A stretch of DNA of 64,000 bases from NCBI GenBank assembly GCA_902491565.1, contig CABUIE010000005.1, forward strand, positions 83,800 to 147,799. The letters run 5' to 3'. Under the pieces are notes generated by a model. It saw only the letters and a list, made by a program, of their open reading frames with translations. It was not told the origin of the DNA and did not search any database. A program made the position numbers and the translations under genes. Position 1 is the first letter of the stretch. Each line of letters begins with the position of its first letter. This document shows, piece after piece, positions 41,894 to 51,300 of the stretch. The DNA is from an uncultured Collinsella sp. (GTDB taxonomy: Bacteria > Actinomycetota > Coriobacteriia > Coriobacteriales > Coriobacteriaceae).

Positions 41894-44347
41894 ATGGCCG
41901 AGCAACTGTCGCTGTTTGGTTCGCCGGAACCTGAGGAGACTACGGTGGTACCGGCATCCGCTGCTGCCCCGGCAAAGCCCGAGCCTGCGCCTGAGCCCAT
42001 CGCCGCCTACGCGAGTGTGGTTCTTGACATCCCCACCCGTGCGCTGTCCGAACCATTTGCTTACGGCATTCCCGAGTCCCTTGCCAACGACGCCCAGGTC
42101 GGATCGACGGTCCTGGTCCACTTTGGCACCCGTGCCGCCGCAGGCTACATTGTCGACATCGCGCCCGAGCTGGCCAACCTGCAAGGTAACGACGCCCTCG
42201 ACCCCGTGCGCATTAAAGCCATCGAGGCTATCCTCAGCAAGCCGCTCTTTACCGCAGAGGCCGCCCGCATCGCGCGCTGGATGAGCCGCGAGTACGTCGC
42301 AACGCTTTCCGAGTGCCTGCGTTTGTTCTTGCCCCCGGGTGGAAGCCCGCGCGTGGTCAAGGGCGATGACGGCGCATGGTCGGTTGAGCGTCCCACCGTC
42401 AAGCCTATTCAAAACCGCTGGGTCATGCTCACGCCCGAGGGTTTCGACTACACGCCGCCCAAGACTGCCGTTCGCCAGCGCCAGCTTATCGAGGCGCTCC
42501 AGTGCGGCCCGGTTACGACGCGCGACCTCAACCTGCTCTACAACAGTATGTCTGCGACCATTAAAGCGCTCGAAAAACGCTGCGTCGTAGTGGTGGAGGA
42601 GCGCCGCGCCTGGCGTGGATGCAGCGAGCAGACCACGCTGTCCTCGGCAAGCGGCAAGGCGCCGGTCTCCCTTACCAACGGCCAGCAACAGGCACTCGCG
42701 CAGATTGAGCGCGCCCGTCTGGACGCTCATGGCGACGTGGTGCTGGTCGACGGCGTCACCGGCTCCGGCAAAACCGAGGTTTACCTCTCCGCCATCGAAC
42801 GCGTACTCGCGGCTGGCCGCTCAGCCTGCGTGCTCGTGCCCGAGATATCGCTGACGGCCCAGACCGTCGGCCGCTTCCGCTCTCGCTTTGGCGAGACGGT
42901 CGCCGTGTTCCATTCGCGCCTCTCGGCCGGCGAGCGCCTGGACCAGTGGGATATGGTCGCCAGCGGTGCCGCACGCGTGGTCGTGGGCGCCCGCTCGGCG
43001 CTCTTTTGCCCGCTCAGCGACTTGGGCCTCATCATCATCGACGAGGAGCACGAGACCAGCTACAAGCAGGGTTCCAGCCCGCGCTACCACGCGCGCGAGG
43101 TGGCGGCCGAGATGGCGCGCCGCTACCGCTGCCCGCTCGTGTTGGGCTCCGCCACGCCTTCTGCCGAGGCCCTCGACCGCTGCCGCCGCGGCACGTACAA
43201 CGGTGCCACCTGGACGCGCGTCGAGATGCCCGAGCGCCCGGGGCATGCCGTGCTGCCCACGGTTCGCATTGCCGACCTGCGCCGCGAGTTCTCGCACGGC
43301 AGTCGCTCCATGTTCTCAAAACCGCTGATGGAAGGCCTGGAACGTGTGGTCGAGCGTCGCGAGAAGGCCGTGCTGCTGCATAACCGCCGCGGCTTTGCGC
43401 CATTCCTTATGTGCCGCGAGTGCGGCTGCGTGCCCACCTGCAACCACTGCTCCACCGCGCTTACGTATCACGAGCGCACGCACACGCTGCAGTGCCACAC
43501 CTGTGGATCGTCCTGGCGCGTGCAGCCCTATCCCGCGCCCACGAGCCGTTGCCCCAAATGTGGCAGTCGCTACCTGGCAAAAATGGGTCTGGGCACGCAG
43601 CAGATTGAGGACGCACTGCACCAGATGCTTCCCGAGGATGTCGCCATTATTCGCATGGATGCCGATTCCACGCGCGGTAAGGATGCGCACAAAAAGCTGC
43701 TCGAGCAGTTCGATGCGGCAGATTGCGCCGTGTTGCTGGGCACCCAAATGATCGCAAAGGGTCTCGACTTTCCCGAGGTCACGCTCGTAGGCGTGGTCAA
43801 TGCCGACTTCGCCCTCAAGCTGCCCGACTTTCGCGCAGGGGAGCGCGCCTACGACCTGCTGGAACAGGTGGCGGGCCGTGCCGGTCGCGGCGATCGCCCC
43901 GGCGAGGTGATCATCCAGACCTACCTGCCCGAGGATCCGGTCATCCGCGCCGTCGCTGAGCATGACCGTTCGATCTTTACCGACTACGACCTGGATCAGC
44001 GCCGCGACGCGCTATACCCGCCGTTTGTTCGCCTGGTCAACATCTTGGTGTGGTCGGCGAACCAAGACAACGCGCAAGACTACATCGGGCGCATCGCGAA
44101 GCTCCTCAAGCGTCGCTGGCATGCCGCCGCGCCCGACTTTTTGCGGGCGGGGAGCGCCGTGCCCCAGGTGCTTGGTCCGGCTTCGTGTGTAATCGAGAGA
44201 GCCAAGGACCGTTACCGCTTCCATCTGCTTGTAAAGTCGCCGGTAGGGTACCATGTCTCTGATGATATCGACGCCTGCCTCAAAGAGGTGGGCTCCGTGC
44301 GCGGCGTGAGCGTGAGCGTTGACGTCGACGCCTATGATTTGATGTAA
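41894..44347 (+). CDS. priA: Primosomal protein N' (replication restart helicase)
   Basis: An 817-residue superfamily 2 helicase that reloads the replisome at stalled forks. An Ala/Pro-rich N-terminal stretch of ~40 residues precedes the DNA-binding domain. Walker A is VDGVTGSGKTEVY near residue 290, and the DEAH-type box is IIDEEHETSYKQG. Zinc-binding Cys clusters are CRECGCVPTCNHCS and CHTCGSSW...CPKCGS. Helicase motifs QMIAKGLDFPEVTLVGVV and QVAGRAGRG follow. AGGAGG precedes the start. Leads a priA-def-fmt-rsmB cluster. Confidence 0.95.
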   Translation: MAEQLSLFGSPEPEETTVVPASAAAPAKPEPAPEPIAAYASVVLDIPTRALSEPFAYGIPESLANDAQVGSTVLVHFGTRAAAGYIVDIAPELANLQGNDALDPVRIKAIEAILSKPLFTAEAARIARWMSREYVATLSECLRLFLPPGGSPRVVKGDDGAWSVERPTVKPIQNRWVMLTPEGFDYTPPKTAVRQRQLIEALQCGPVTTRDLNLLYNSMSATIKALEKRCVVVVEERRAWRGCSEQTTLSSASGKAPVSLTNGQQQALAQIERARLDAHGDVVLVDGVTGSGKTEVYLSAIERVLAAGRSACVLVPEISLTAQTVGRFRSRFGETVAVFHSRLSAGERLDQWDMVASGAARVVVGARSALFCPLSDLGLIIIDEEHETSYKQGSSPRYHAREVAAEMARRYRCPLVLGSATPSAEALDRCRRGTYNGATWTRVEMPERPGHAVLPTVRIADLRREFSHGSRSMFSKPLMEGLERVVERREKAVLLHNRRGFAPFLMCRECGCVPTCNHCSTALTYHERTHTLQCHTCGSSWRVQPYPAPTSRCPKCGSRYLAKMGLGTQQIEDALHQMLPEDVAIIRMDADSTRGKDAHKKLLEQFDAADCAVLLGTQMIAKGLDFPEVTLVGVVNADFALKLPDFRAGERAYDLLEQVAGRAGRGDRPGEVIIQTYLPEDPVIRAVAEHDRSIFTDYDLDQRRDALYPPFVRLVNILVWSANQDNAQDYIGRIAKLLKRRWHAAAPDFLRAGSAVPQVLGPASCVIERAKDRYRFHLLVKSPVGYHVSDDIDACLKEVGSVRGVSVSVDVDAYDLM

Positions 44348-44365
44348 CAACCCGAAAGGATGGCC

Positions 44366-44902
44366 ATGGAAGCCAACGGAATCGTACTGTCGCCCGACCC
44401 TCGTCTGCGCCAGGAGTGCGCCGTCATCGAGGAGATCACCCCGGCGATCGAGGCGCTTGCCGAGAAGATGAAGAAGATGATGTTCGACAACGGCGGTTGC
44501 GGTCTGGCTGCCCCGCAGATCGGTGAGCTCATTCAGCTTGTCACCATCGACTGCGACTACAGCGACAAAAGCGACTACGACCCGTACGTGCTCATCAATC
44601 CCGTCATTGTTGAGCAGAGTGACCATCTGGTGCCGTTTAGCGAGGGCTGCCTTTCCATCCCCGGCATTAGCTGCGAGATTGAGCGTCCCGACCATGTCGT
44701 GGTCGAGGCGTACGACTTGGACGCCAACCTGATTCGTTATGAGGCCTCGGGCGACCTGTTCTGCGTGTGCCTGCAGCACGAGATCGATCACCTGCACGGC
44801 AACACCATGTTCGAGCGATTGAAGCCGATGCAGAGGATCAAGGCTGTCAAGGAGTACCAGGACGCCCTGGCCCGCGGCGCTCGACCGGGCGAGACGGAGT
44901 AG
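44366..44902 (+). CDS. def: Peptide deformylase
   Basis: A 178-residue metallo-enzyme removing formyl groups from nascent proteins. All three motifs are present: GCGLAAPQIG, EGCLSIPG (metal Cys) and QHEIDHLHG (metal His pair and catalytic Glu). ATG 44366 lies 6 nt after GAAAGGA; ATG 44360 is too close to it. Clustered with fmt, which adds the formyl group. Confidence 0.96.
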   Translation: MEANGIVLSPDPRLRQECAVIEEITPAIEALAEKMKKMMFDNGGCGLAAPQIGELIQLVTIDCDYSDKSDYDPYVLINPVIVEQSDHLVPFSEGCLSIPGISCEIERPDHVVVEAYDLDANLIRYEASGDLFCVCLQHEIDHLHGNTMFERLKPMQRIKAVKEYQDALARGARPGETE

Positions 44903-44910
44903 GTTTGTCC

Positions 44911-45005
44911 GTCCCCGGGGCGCCGCCTATATCATCCCGTGCTCAAACATTCTCGCTGCGCTGCGAAACTGCGCGCGGGACGATATAGGCGGGCGCCCCG
45001 GGGAC
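44911..45005. repeat. Large imperfect inverted repeat in the def-fmt gap
   Basis: GTCCCCGGGGCGCC-GCCTATATC (from 44911) and its inverted partner ending GGCGCCCCGGGGAC (to 45004) form arms of about 32 bp with one indel and a few wobble-type differences. The centre (about 44943-44970) differs from copies A and B. The rest of the 322-nt gap contains a weak AGAGC/GCTCT hairpin with T-rich tail at about 45082-45110 and an AT-rich stretch likely holding the fmt promoter. Confidence 0.75.
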
Positions 45006-45224
45006 TACGTTGACGCTGCTTGTCTCGCCCGTGCGCCGTTGGGCCAGGGAGGGGCGTCTTCGCTGATAATTGCTTTGTTGGAAGAGCTGCTTTTATTGCG
45101 GCTCTTTCTTTGGTTTTGGGTATATTTGTGTTTGTTGGACTGTTCTGGCGGCTGGGTGCGCTTACGACCTGGATCGCTTCTTTTGTAGCCGTCTCGGCTC
45201 GTTGTTGAGAGGAGACTTACTTTT

Positions 45225-46145
45225 ATGCGTATTGTGTTTATGGGTACGCCTGATTTTGCTGTGCCTTCGCTGATTTCGCTTGTTGAGGCTGGCAATGAAA
45301 TTGTGCTGGTTATTACTCGTCCCGATGCTGTTCGTGGGCGTGGTAAGAAGCTGGAGCCGTCTCCTGTTAAGGCTAAGGCGCTTGAGCTTGGTCTGCCCGT
45401 TGTTGAGGCTAATCGTATGACGCCTGAGGTCGTTGAGGCGCTTAAGGCTGCCCAGGCTGACATTTTCTGCGTGGCTGCCTATGGTTGCATTTTGCCTGAT
45501 GAGGTGCTGCATATGGCGCCGCTCGGCATTGTGAATGTTCATGCGTCCTTGCTGCCTCGTTGGCGTGGTGCTGCTCCCATTCAGCGTGCCATTCTTGCTG
45601 GTGATGAGGTTGCTGGCGTTTCCATTATGCGCATTGGGCATGGCGTGGATACTGGTGCTTATTGTGCTCAGGCTTCCACGTCGGTTGCCGGTAAGCATGC
45701 TGAGGCGCTGACCATGGAGCTTGGTGAGCTTGGCGGCAAACTGCTTGCCGATACGCTTCCTTCGCTTGCCGATGGCACCGCCGTGTGGACTGAACAGGAT
45801 GAGTCGCTTGTTACCCATGCTGCCAAGATTTCTAAGCAGGAGATGCGTCTTGACCCTCAGATGGCGGCACTTGATTGTGTGCGTCATGTGCTTGCCTCGT
45901 CCGACACCGCTCCCGCTCGTTGTGTGATTGCCGGCAAGTCGGTTCGCGTGCTCGATGCTGAGCCGGCTGATGTGTCGCTTGGCGAAGGCGCTGTTGCCGT
46001 TAAGGGCAAGCGTGTTTACCTGGGACTTTCCGATGGTGCGGTTGAGCTGCTTGAGGTTAAGCCCGATGGCAAGCGTGCTATGGCCGCTTCTGCCTGGGCT
46101 GCCGGCCTGCAGGGTGCCGACCTTACGTGGGGTGTACTGTCATGA
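45225..46145 (+). CDS. fmt: Methionyl-tRNA formyltransferase
   Basis: A 306-residue enzyme formylating initiator Met-tRNA. MRIVFMGTPDFAVPSL opens the protein. The catalytic block NVHASLLPRWRGAAPIQRAI and the C-terminal OB-fold are present. Codon use is unusual: T-ending codons (GCT, GTT, CGT, CTT) dominate, whereas the flanking genes prefer C-ending ones. Overlaps rsmB by 4 nt. Confidence 0.96.
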   Translation: MRIVFMGTPDFAVPSLISLVEAGNEIVLVITRPDAVRGRGKKLEPSPVKAKALELGLPVVEANRMTPEVVEALKAAQADIFCVAAYGCILPDEVLHMAPLGIVNVHASLLPRWRGAAPIQRAILAGDEVAGVSIMRIGHGVDTGAYCAQASTSVAGKHAEALTMELGELGGKLLADTLPSLADGTAVWTEQDESLVTHAAKISKQEMRLDPQMAALDCVRHVLASSDTAPARCVIAGKSVRVLDAEPADVSLGEGAVAVKGKRVYLGLSDGAVELLEVKPDGKRAMAASAWAAGLQGADLTWGVLS

Positions 46146-47542
46146 GCAAGTTGTCTCCCGCGCGCAAGCTTGCGCTCGATGTGTTGATGGAGGCCGATCG
46201 CCGCGGTATGTACGCACGCGACGTGTTGTCTTCACGTGCTTCCGCCAAGGCTATTGACCAGCGCGATTCCGCTTTTGCCGCACGTTTGGCGCTCGGTGTT
46301 GCCGCCACGCAGGGCGTTTTGGATGAGTTGCTCGATCAGTTTTTGGATAAGCCCAAAAAGGTCGCGCCGCGCGTGCGCATGGCGCTTCGTATCTCGGCCT
46401 TCGAGATGCTCTACCTGCATACGCCGGGCCGCGTTGCCGTAAGTCAGGGTGTTGAGCTGGTGCGCAGCGGTGCTAAGTCTGCCGCGGGCCTGGCTAACGC
46501 GGTGCTGCACAAGGTTGCGGACAACGTTGAGGACTTTGCCACGGCATCGGACGTGGATGAGTCCGAGCGCCGTTTGGTTCGTCTTTCGCGTTTGATGGGT
46601 CTTCCTCGCTGGCTGTGCGCTCGTATTATGGCCTCGTTTGATACGCCCGAGGGCGCGCTCAACTTTGCCGGCAATCTGGCGCCTGCGCCGCTTGCGCTGC
46701 ACGAGAATGCGTTTGCGACCAAGCCCGATCCGTTTATTTCCCAGCTTGTGGCACCCGTGTTCCCGGGCTGCCATGCTCCGGTCGATGCGCAGGTCACGGT
46801 TGCATCGGGCGTGTTTGAGCGTGCTGCCGCGGTTGCCTCGGACCTCAACGCTCAGCTTATCGCTACTGCCGCGACACGTCCCGGTCGTTGCCTGGAGATT
46901 GGCGCCGGTCGCGGCACCAAGACCTATGTGATGATGTGCCAGGCCAAGCGTGCCGGGTATGAGCATCAGCATACCGCGCTCGATCTGCACGATCGCAAGT
47001 GTGATCAGAATCTCGCGCGCCTGCATAAGGCGGGTATCTTAGGTGTTCGTACGGTGTCGGGCGATGCCTGCGAGCTCAATGAGGTGCTCACGTCCTTTGA
47101 CGCGATGCTTGGCGAGCCCGCCCTGTTCGACACGGTGTTTATCGATGCGCCGTGCTCTGGCACTGGCACCATGCGCCGTCATCCCGAGATACCGTGGCGT
47201 CTGACCGAGAACGACGTTACGACTGAGCTGCCCAAGCTACAACTGACGATGCTCAAGGAAGCCGCTGCGCGTGTTGCTGCCGGCGGTGAGCTTATCTATG
47301 CCACCTGCTCGGTTTTTGACGAAGAGAATACGCAGGTCGTGGATGCTTTCCTGGCCTCTCCCGAGGGCGCCGGCTTTACCGTGGCGCCGCTCTCCGAAGC
47401 CCAGATTCTGCAGCTGTCCGAGTTCGACCAGGCCAAGAAGCTCGTATCCGTACGCCAAAACGACCGCGGGCTTTTCCAGAGCGTCCCCGTAAACGCCGAC
47501 TCCTACGACGGCCACTTCTGCGCCCGCCTAGTCCACAAGTAA
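46142..47542 (+). CDS. rsmB: 16S rRNA m5C methyltransferase RsmB / NusB-domain protein
   Basis: A 466-residue protein with an N-terminal NusB-like RNA-binding domain (residues 1-140, e.g. RVRMALRISAFEMLYL) and a C-terminal Sun/RsmB methylase. The SAM loop is CLEIGAGRGTKT, and the catalytic Cys motifs are FIDAPCSGTGTMRRHP and LIYATCSVFDEEN. Probably modifies C967-type cytosines of 16S rRNA. ATGA overlap with fmt. Confidence 0.92.
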   Translation: MSKLSPARKLALDVLMEADRRGMYARDVLSSRASAKAIDQRDSAFAARLALGVAATQGVLDELLDQFLDKPKKVAPRVRMALRISAFEMLYLHTPGRVAVSQGVELVRSGAKSAAGLANAVLHKVADNVEDFATASDVDESERRLVRLSRLMGLPRWLCARIMASFDTPEGALNFAGNLAPAPLALHENAFATKPDPFISQLVAPVFPGCHAPVDAQVTVASGVFERAAAVASDLNAQLIATAATRPGRCLEIGAGRGTKTYVMMCQAKRAGYEHQHTALDLHDRKCDQNLARLHKAGILGVRTVSGDACELNEVLTSFDAMLGEPALFDTVFIDAPCSGTGTMRRHPEIPWRLTENDVTTELPKLQLTMLKEAAARVAAGGELIYATCSVFDEENTQVVDAFLASPEGAGFTVAPLSEAQILQLSEFDQAKKLVSVRQNDRGLFQSVPVNADSYDGHFCARLVHK

Positions 47543-47546
47543 CTAC

Positions 47547-47616
47547 TAAGTTGCGGTGAAATAGGGATTGAATAGCGGCATCTACCCGCCAAACAGTCCT
47601 TATTTCACCGCGACTC
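47547..47616. repeat. Dispersed palindrome, family 1 copy 3
   Basis: Arms TAAGTTGCGGTGAAATAGGG... and its imperfect inverted partner ending TTTCACCGCGACT. Starts 4 nt after the rsmB stop and could serve as its 3' hairpin. Confidence 0.8.
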
Positions 47617-47887
47617 AGAAGGTCGTGCGAGTGGAGATTGCAATAGCGGTAAAGAGTAGGAAAAATAGCCCCGTTTCATGCTTGTTGTTATCAAAAGTAG
47701 GGCGGATTACGGGGCTAGATTGGTGATGCCCGACCACAGCAAAAATGGCCTAAACAAAATCGCAGGTAGATGGCTTGTTGAAATTTGCAAATTACCGGAA
47801 TGGATAGAGGTTGTCAATTCAGCCCCGTAATCCGGTAGAGTTTAGAAATGTTACTAACTTAGCATCAGCCCGAAATCCGATCTATAG
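47617..47887. other. AT-rich non-coding segment between two family-1 palindromes
   Basis: A 271-nt segment with clearly lower GC than its neighbours and no plausible gene. It contains a 14-bp inverted pair CGGATTACGGGGCT (47703-47716) and its complement (47821-47834) enclosing about 100 nt. The pair gives a stem that could be an RNA or a nested mobile element. Confidence 0.6.
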
Positions 47888-47961
47888 AAAAGTTGCGGTG
47901 AAATAATTTCTGTTTGGCCGTTGGATGGGCTGATTCAGGAACTATTTCACCGCAACTCATA
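47888..47961. repeat. Dispersed palindrome, family 1 copy 4
   Basis: Arms AAAGTTGCGGTGAAATAATT... and an imperfect inverted partner ending ATTTCACCGCAACTCAT. The outer ~15 bp is the part conserved among all four copies; the inner part diverges. Confidence 0.8.
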
Positions 47962-47991
47962 AGGAAACCTGGGTAGCGGGACCGCTTGTCT

Positions 47992-48228
47992 CTAGTGGTT
48001 GTGCGGGCAATTGGCGCAGCAGCCGCTGGTGGCGCTGGTGCTGGAGCCGCCGCTTCGCTGGTCGGTGTTGTAGAAACCGCTACCCTCAAATTTAATGCCG
48101 CTGGCCGAGAACGTCTTGGCCGCCGGGGCACCGCAGCTCGGGCACACGACCTCGGGAGTCTCGGACATGGGATGCTCAACCTCAAACACGTTGCCGCAGC
48201 TCGAGCACTTGTAATCGTAGCGCGCCAT
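47992..48228 (-). CDS. FmdB-type zinc ribbon protein
   Basis: A 78-residue protein. The N-terminal zinc ribbon MARYDYKCSSCGNVFEVEH with a second pair CPSCG matches the FmdB/CxxC_CxxC_SSSS family. The C-terminus is Ser/Gly-rich and ends CCANCPHNH, possibly another metal ligand set. Function unknown for the family, with regulation or metal handling suggested. AAAAGGAAG precedes ATG 48228. Confidence 0.85.
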   Translation of the reverse strand: MARYDYKCSSCGNVFEVEHPMSETPEVVCPSCGAPAAKTFSASGIKFEGSGFYNTDQRSGGSSTSATSGCCANCPHNH

Positions 48229-48245
48229 AATACTTCCTTTTCAGC

Positions 48246-48276
48246 ACAAAGCGGGCAGATTACTCTGCCCGCAAAA
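48246..48276 (-). terminator. Terminator of the amylase-glucanotransferase gene
   Basis: Perfect stem GCGGGCAG / CTGCCCGC (48251-48258 with 48265-48272), followed on the minus strand by TTTGTG. Lies about 45 nt after the stop at 48317. Confidence 0.65.
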
Positions 48277-48316
48277 ATTCAAACGTTTGTAACTGTACCC
48301 TATATCGGGGGTTTTA

Positions 48317-51300
48317 TCACGCTTCGCCCCAGAATCTATGGTTGTTGCGCAGGAGCTGTGCGGTTTTGTTTTCGGCGGCTGCAATGTCCGCCTCGTCAGC
48401 CTGCCAGGTCCAGTTGCCCGTTGCCACGCCCGGAACGTTCATGCGCGCGTCGTCGCTAAGCCCCAGGATATCCTGTAGCGGCATCATCACTAGGGGAGCG
48501 TCGCTTGCAAGCGCGTCGCTCATCAGCTTTGCCGCCACCTCAACACCGCTCGGTTCATCGCCGCCCGCAAAGGAACGTGTGCACCAACCGGCCAGCGTCG
48601 ACGTATCGTGCGTCGAGGTGTACAGGATCTTTCCTGGCGTGGGATGCACACCGCAACGAACGTCGTAGTCGCTAAACTCCAGCACATCCATGCCGGGGAA
48701 GCCGCAGGTCGAAGCCATGGCGCGAACACCGGGCGTCAAATAGCCCAGGTCCTCGGCGATAAAGTTGAGCGGACCCAGCTCGTCGTAGGCGGTCTGGAAT
48801 AGGTCCTTGCCCGGGCCCGCAAGCCAGCGGCCATCGGCGCATGCCTTACCTGCGGGGATACTGAAGTAGCTGTGGAAGCCCAAGAAGTGATCCAGGCGCA
48901 CGCGGTCGTAGAGCGAAAACGCACGACGCAGGCGATCCATCCACCAGCTATAGCCGTTCTGCTTCATGTGGTCCCAGCGGAACGTCGGGTTGCCCCACAC
49001 CTGGCCCTCGGGCGCAAAGTTGTCGGGCGGCGCACCGGAAATCTCAATCGCCTTGCCGGTATCGGACAGCCAGAAGTTCTCGGGCTCGCTCCACGCATCT
49101 GCCGAATCGTCGGACACGTACATAGGAATATCCCCGATAACCTCGATGCCCTTCTTGTGCGCATAGTTCATGAGCTCGCACCAAGCTAGGTCAAAGCGGT
49201 ACTGCATATACGCCTGAAGCTCGGCCTCGTCGTGGAAGCGCTTGTCGTCGATCAGATGCTCGTTGTAGCGCGCGACATCTGCCGGCCAATCATGGCGCGA
49301 CTCGCCCTCAAAGTACTTCTTTACGGCCATGTAGACGCAGTACTTCTCGAGCCAATCGGCATTGCGATGTTTAAACGCTGTGTACAGTGGGTCGGCATCC
49401 TCGCCGCCGCGGGCCTTCCAGGTCTCAAAGTCGGCGGCCAGCTCCTCGTGGCTTTCGGGCAGCAGGTCGATATTGCCTGCAAAGGCCGAAGGACCGGCGT
49501 AAGGGGAGCGGAAGAAGTCCGTGGGGTTGACGGGAAGAACCTGCCAGTAGCGCATGCCCATGGCGGCCAGATGGTCGATAAAACGACGCGTGGGCGCGCC
49601 GATCGTACCGGGCTTGCCGTCGTCGGACGGCACCGATGTGATATGGCACACAACACCCGCACCGTGATCGAGCGGCTCCTGCAGGCGCTGCTCGGCATGG
49701 TGATAAATGATCGACGAGCCCAGCGGATACAGATCGAGCGTGACCGTACCGTTGTGGATCTCGCACTCGTGACCGCTAATCACGTCGCTCGCGCATTCGT
49801 TGAGTGCCGGAATCGTCACGCGGTGTGAATTGCGCAGGCTGCGGTTGATGATGACGGTCGCGGACTCGCCGTCTTTACCGGTACGGTTGTAGGCCAGCAC
49901 CTCGTCATTGAGCGCGAAGGCCTTGATTTCACCGTCGATCATAAGCGGCAGCGCACGGCGCACGGCCGAGGCATTCTTGACGATCGCGAACGTATCGAAG
50001 TCGTGCAGGTCTTCCTTGGTCGGCATGGTGCGGCGATTGCCCGGATCGGTGAGACCCTCCAAGCCGTACTCGTCACCGTAATAGATTGAGGGAACGCCCG
50101 GGAACGTCATCTGCATGAGCGTCGCGAGCCAAAAACGGCTCTTGGCCAGGCCCATCGCGTTCTCGTCCAGGCGCCATTTGCTGCGCTCGCACTCGGGCAG
50201 CTGCGACTCGTCGGGGCCGCCGCCGAGCACCGAGATGATGCGCGGGCGGTCGTGGCTCGACAGCAGGTTGAGCGCGCAAGACAGGGCCTCACGCGGGTAG
50301 TTCTCGCGCAGGGTCTCGATATCCTCGGCAGCTTGGTAGGCGTTTTTGTATCCCATCAAAAAGCCGATGACCATGTCGCGGAAGGGGTAATCCATAGCAG
50401 AGTCCAGCTCGGAGCCCTGCAGGTAGCGACGCAGATGGCCGTAGCTGATCTTGTTGGAGGCATCTTCCCAGACCTCGCCGAGCAGCAGCGCGTCGGGCTT
50501 CTCGGCGAGCACGGCCTTTTTGATCTCGGTCAGGAAGTCATCGGAAAGCTCGTCGGCCACATCCAGACGCCAGCCGTGAGCGCCGGCGCGCAGCCATTTA
50601 CGAATGACGCCGTTCTTGCCCAGGAGCCGCTCGCGTACCAGTTCGGAGCTCTCATTGATGGCGGGCATATTGCCCACGCCCCACCAACAGTCGTACGAGC
50701 CGTCCTCGTGGAAATAAAACGCATCGCGCCACGGCGAATCCTCGCTCTGCCACGCGCCCACACCGGGGTAGTTGCCGTAGCGGTTGAAGTAGATCGAATC
50801 GTCGCCCGTGTGGCTGAACACACCGTCCAGAATGATGGAAATGCCGAGCTTCTCGGCCGCCTCGCACAGCTCGGTAAAGTCCTGCTCGGTGCCCAGAATC
50901 GGATCGATCTTGGTGTAATCGGCGGTGTCGTAGCGGTGGTTGCTCGCGGCTTCAAAAATGGGGTTGAGGTAGATGGCTGTAAAGCCCAGCTCGGCGATGC
51001 GAGGCAGGTCTTCCTGGATGCCCTTGAGCGAGCCGCCGTAGAAGTCCCAAGTCTTGATGGAGCCGTCCTCGGCGCGCTCGTACACAGGCGGCTCGTTCCA
51101 GTCCTCGACCATGCGGCGCTGAATGCCCTTACGCGGTTTTTCGACCTCGGCCAGCGTGCGCTCGCGCCAGTGCTCGTCGCGGGCATAACGATCGGGGAAG
51201 ATCTGGTAGACCATACCGCGCTCGTACCACTCGGGTCGAACTTCGCGGTGCTTGTAGACGGTGACCTGGAATGACGGCACCTCGGCGTAATCGTAGGTTA

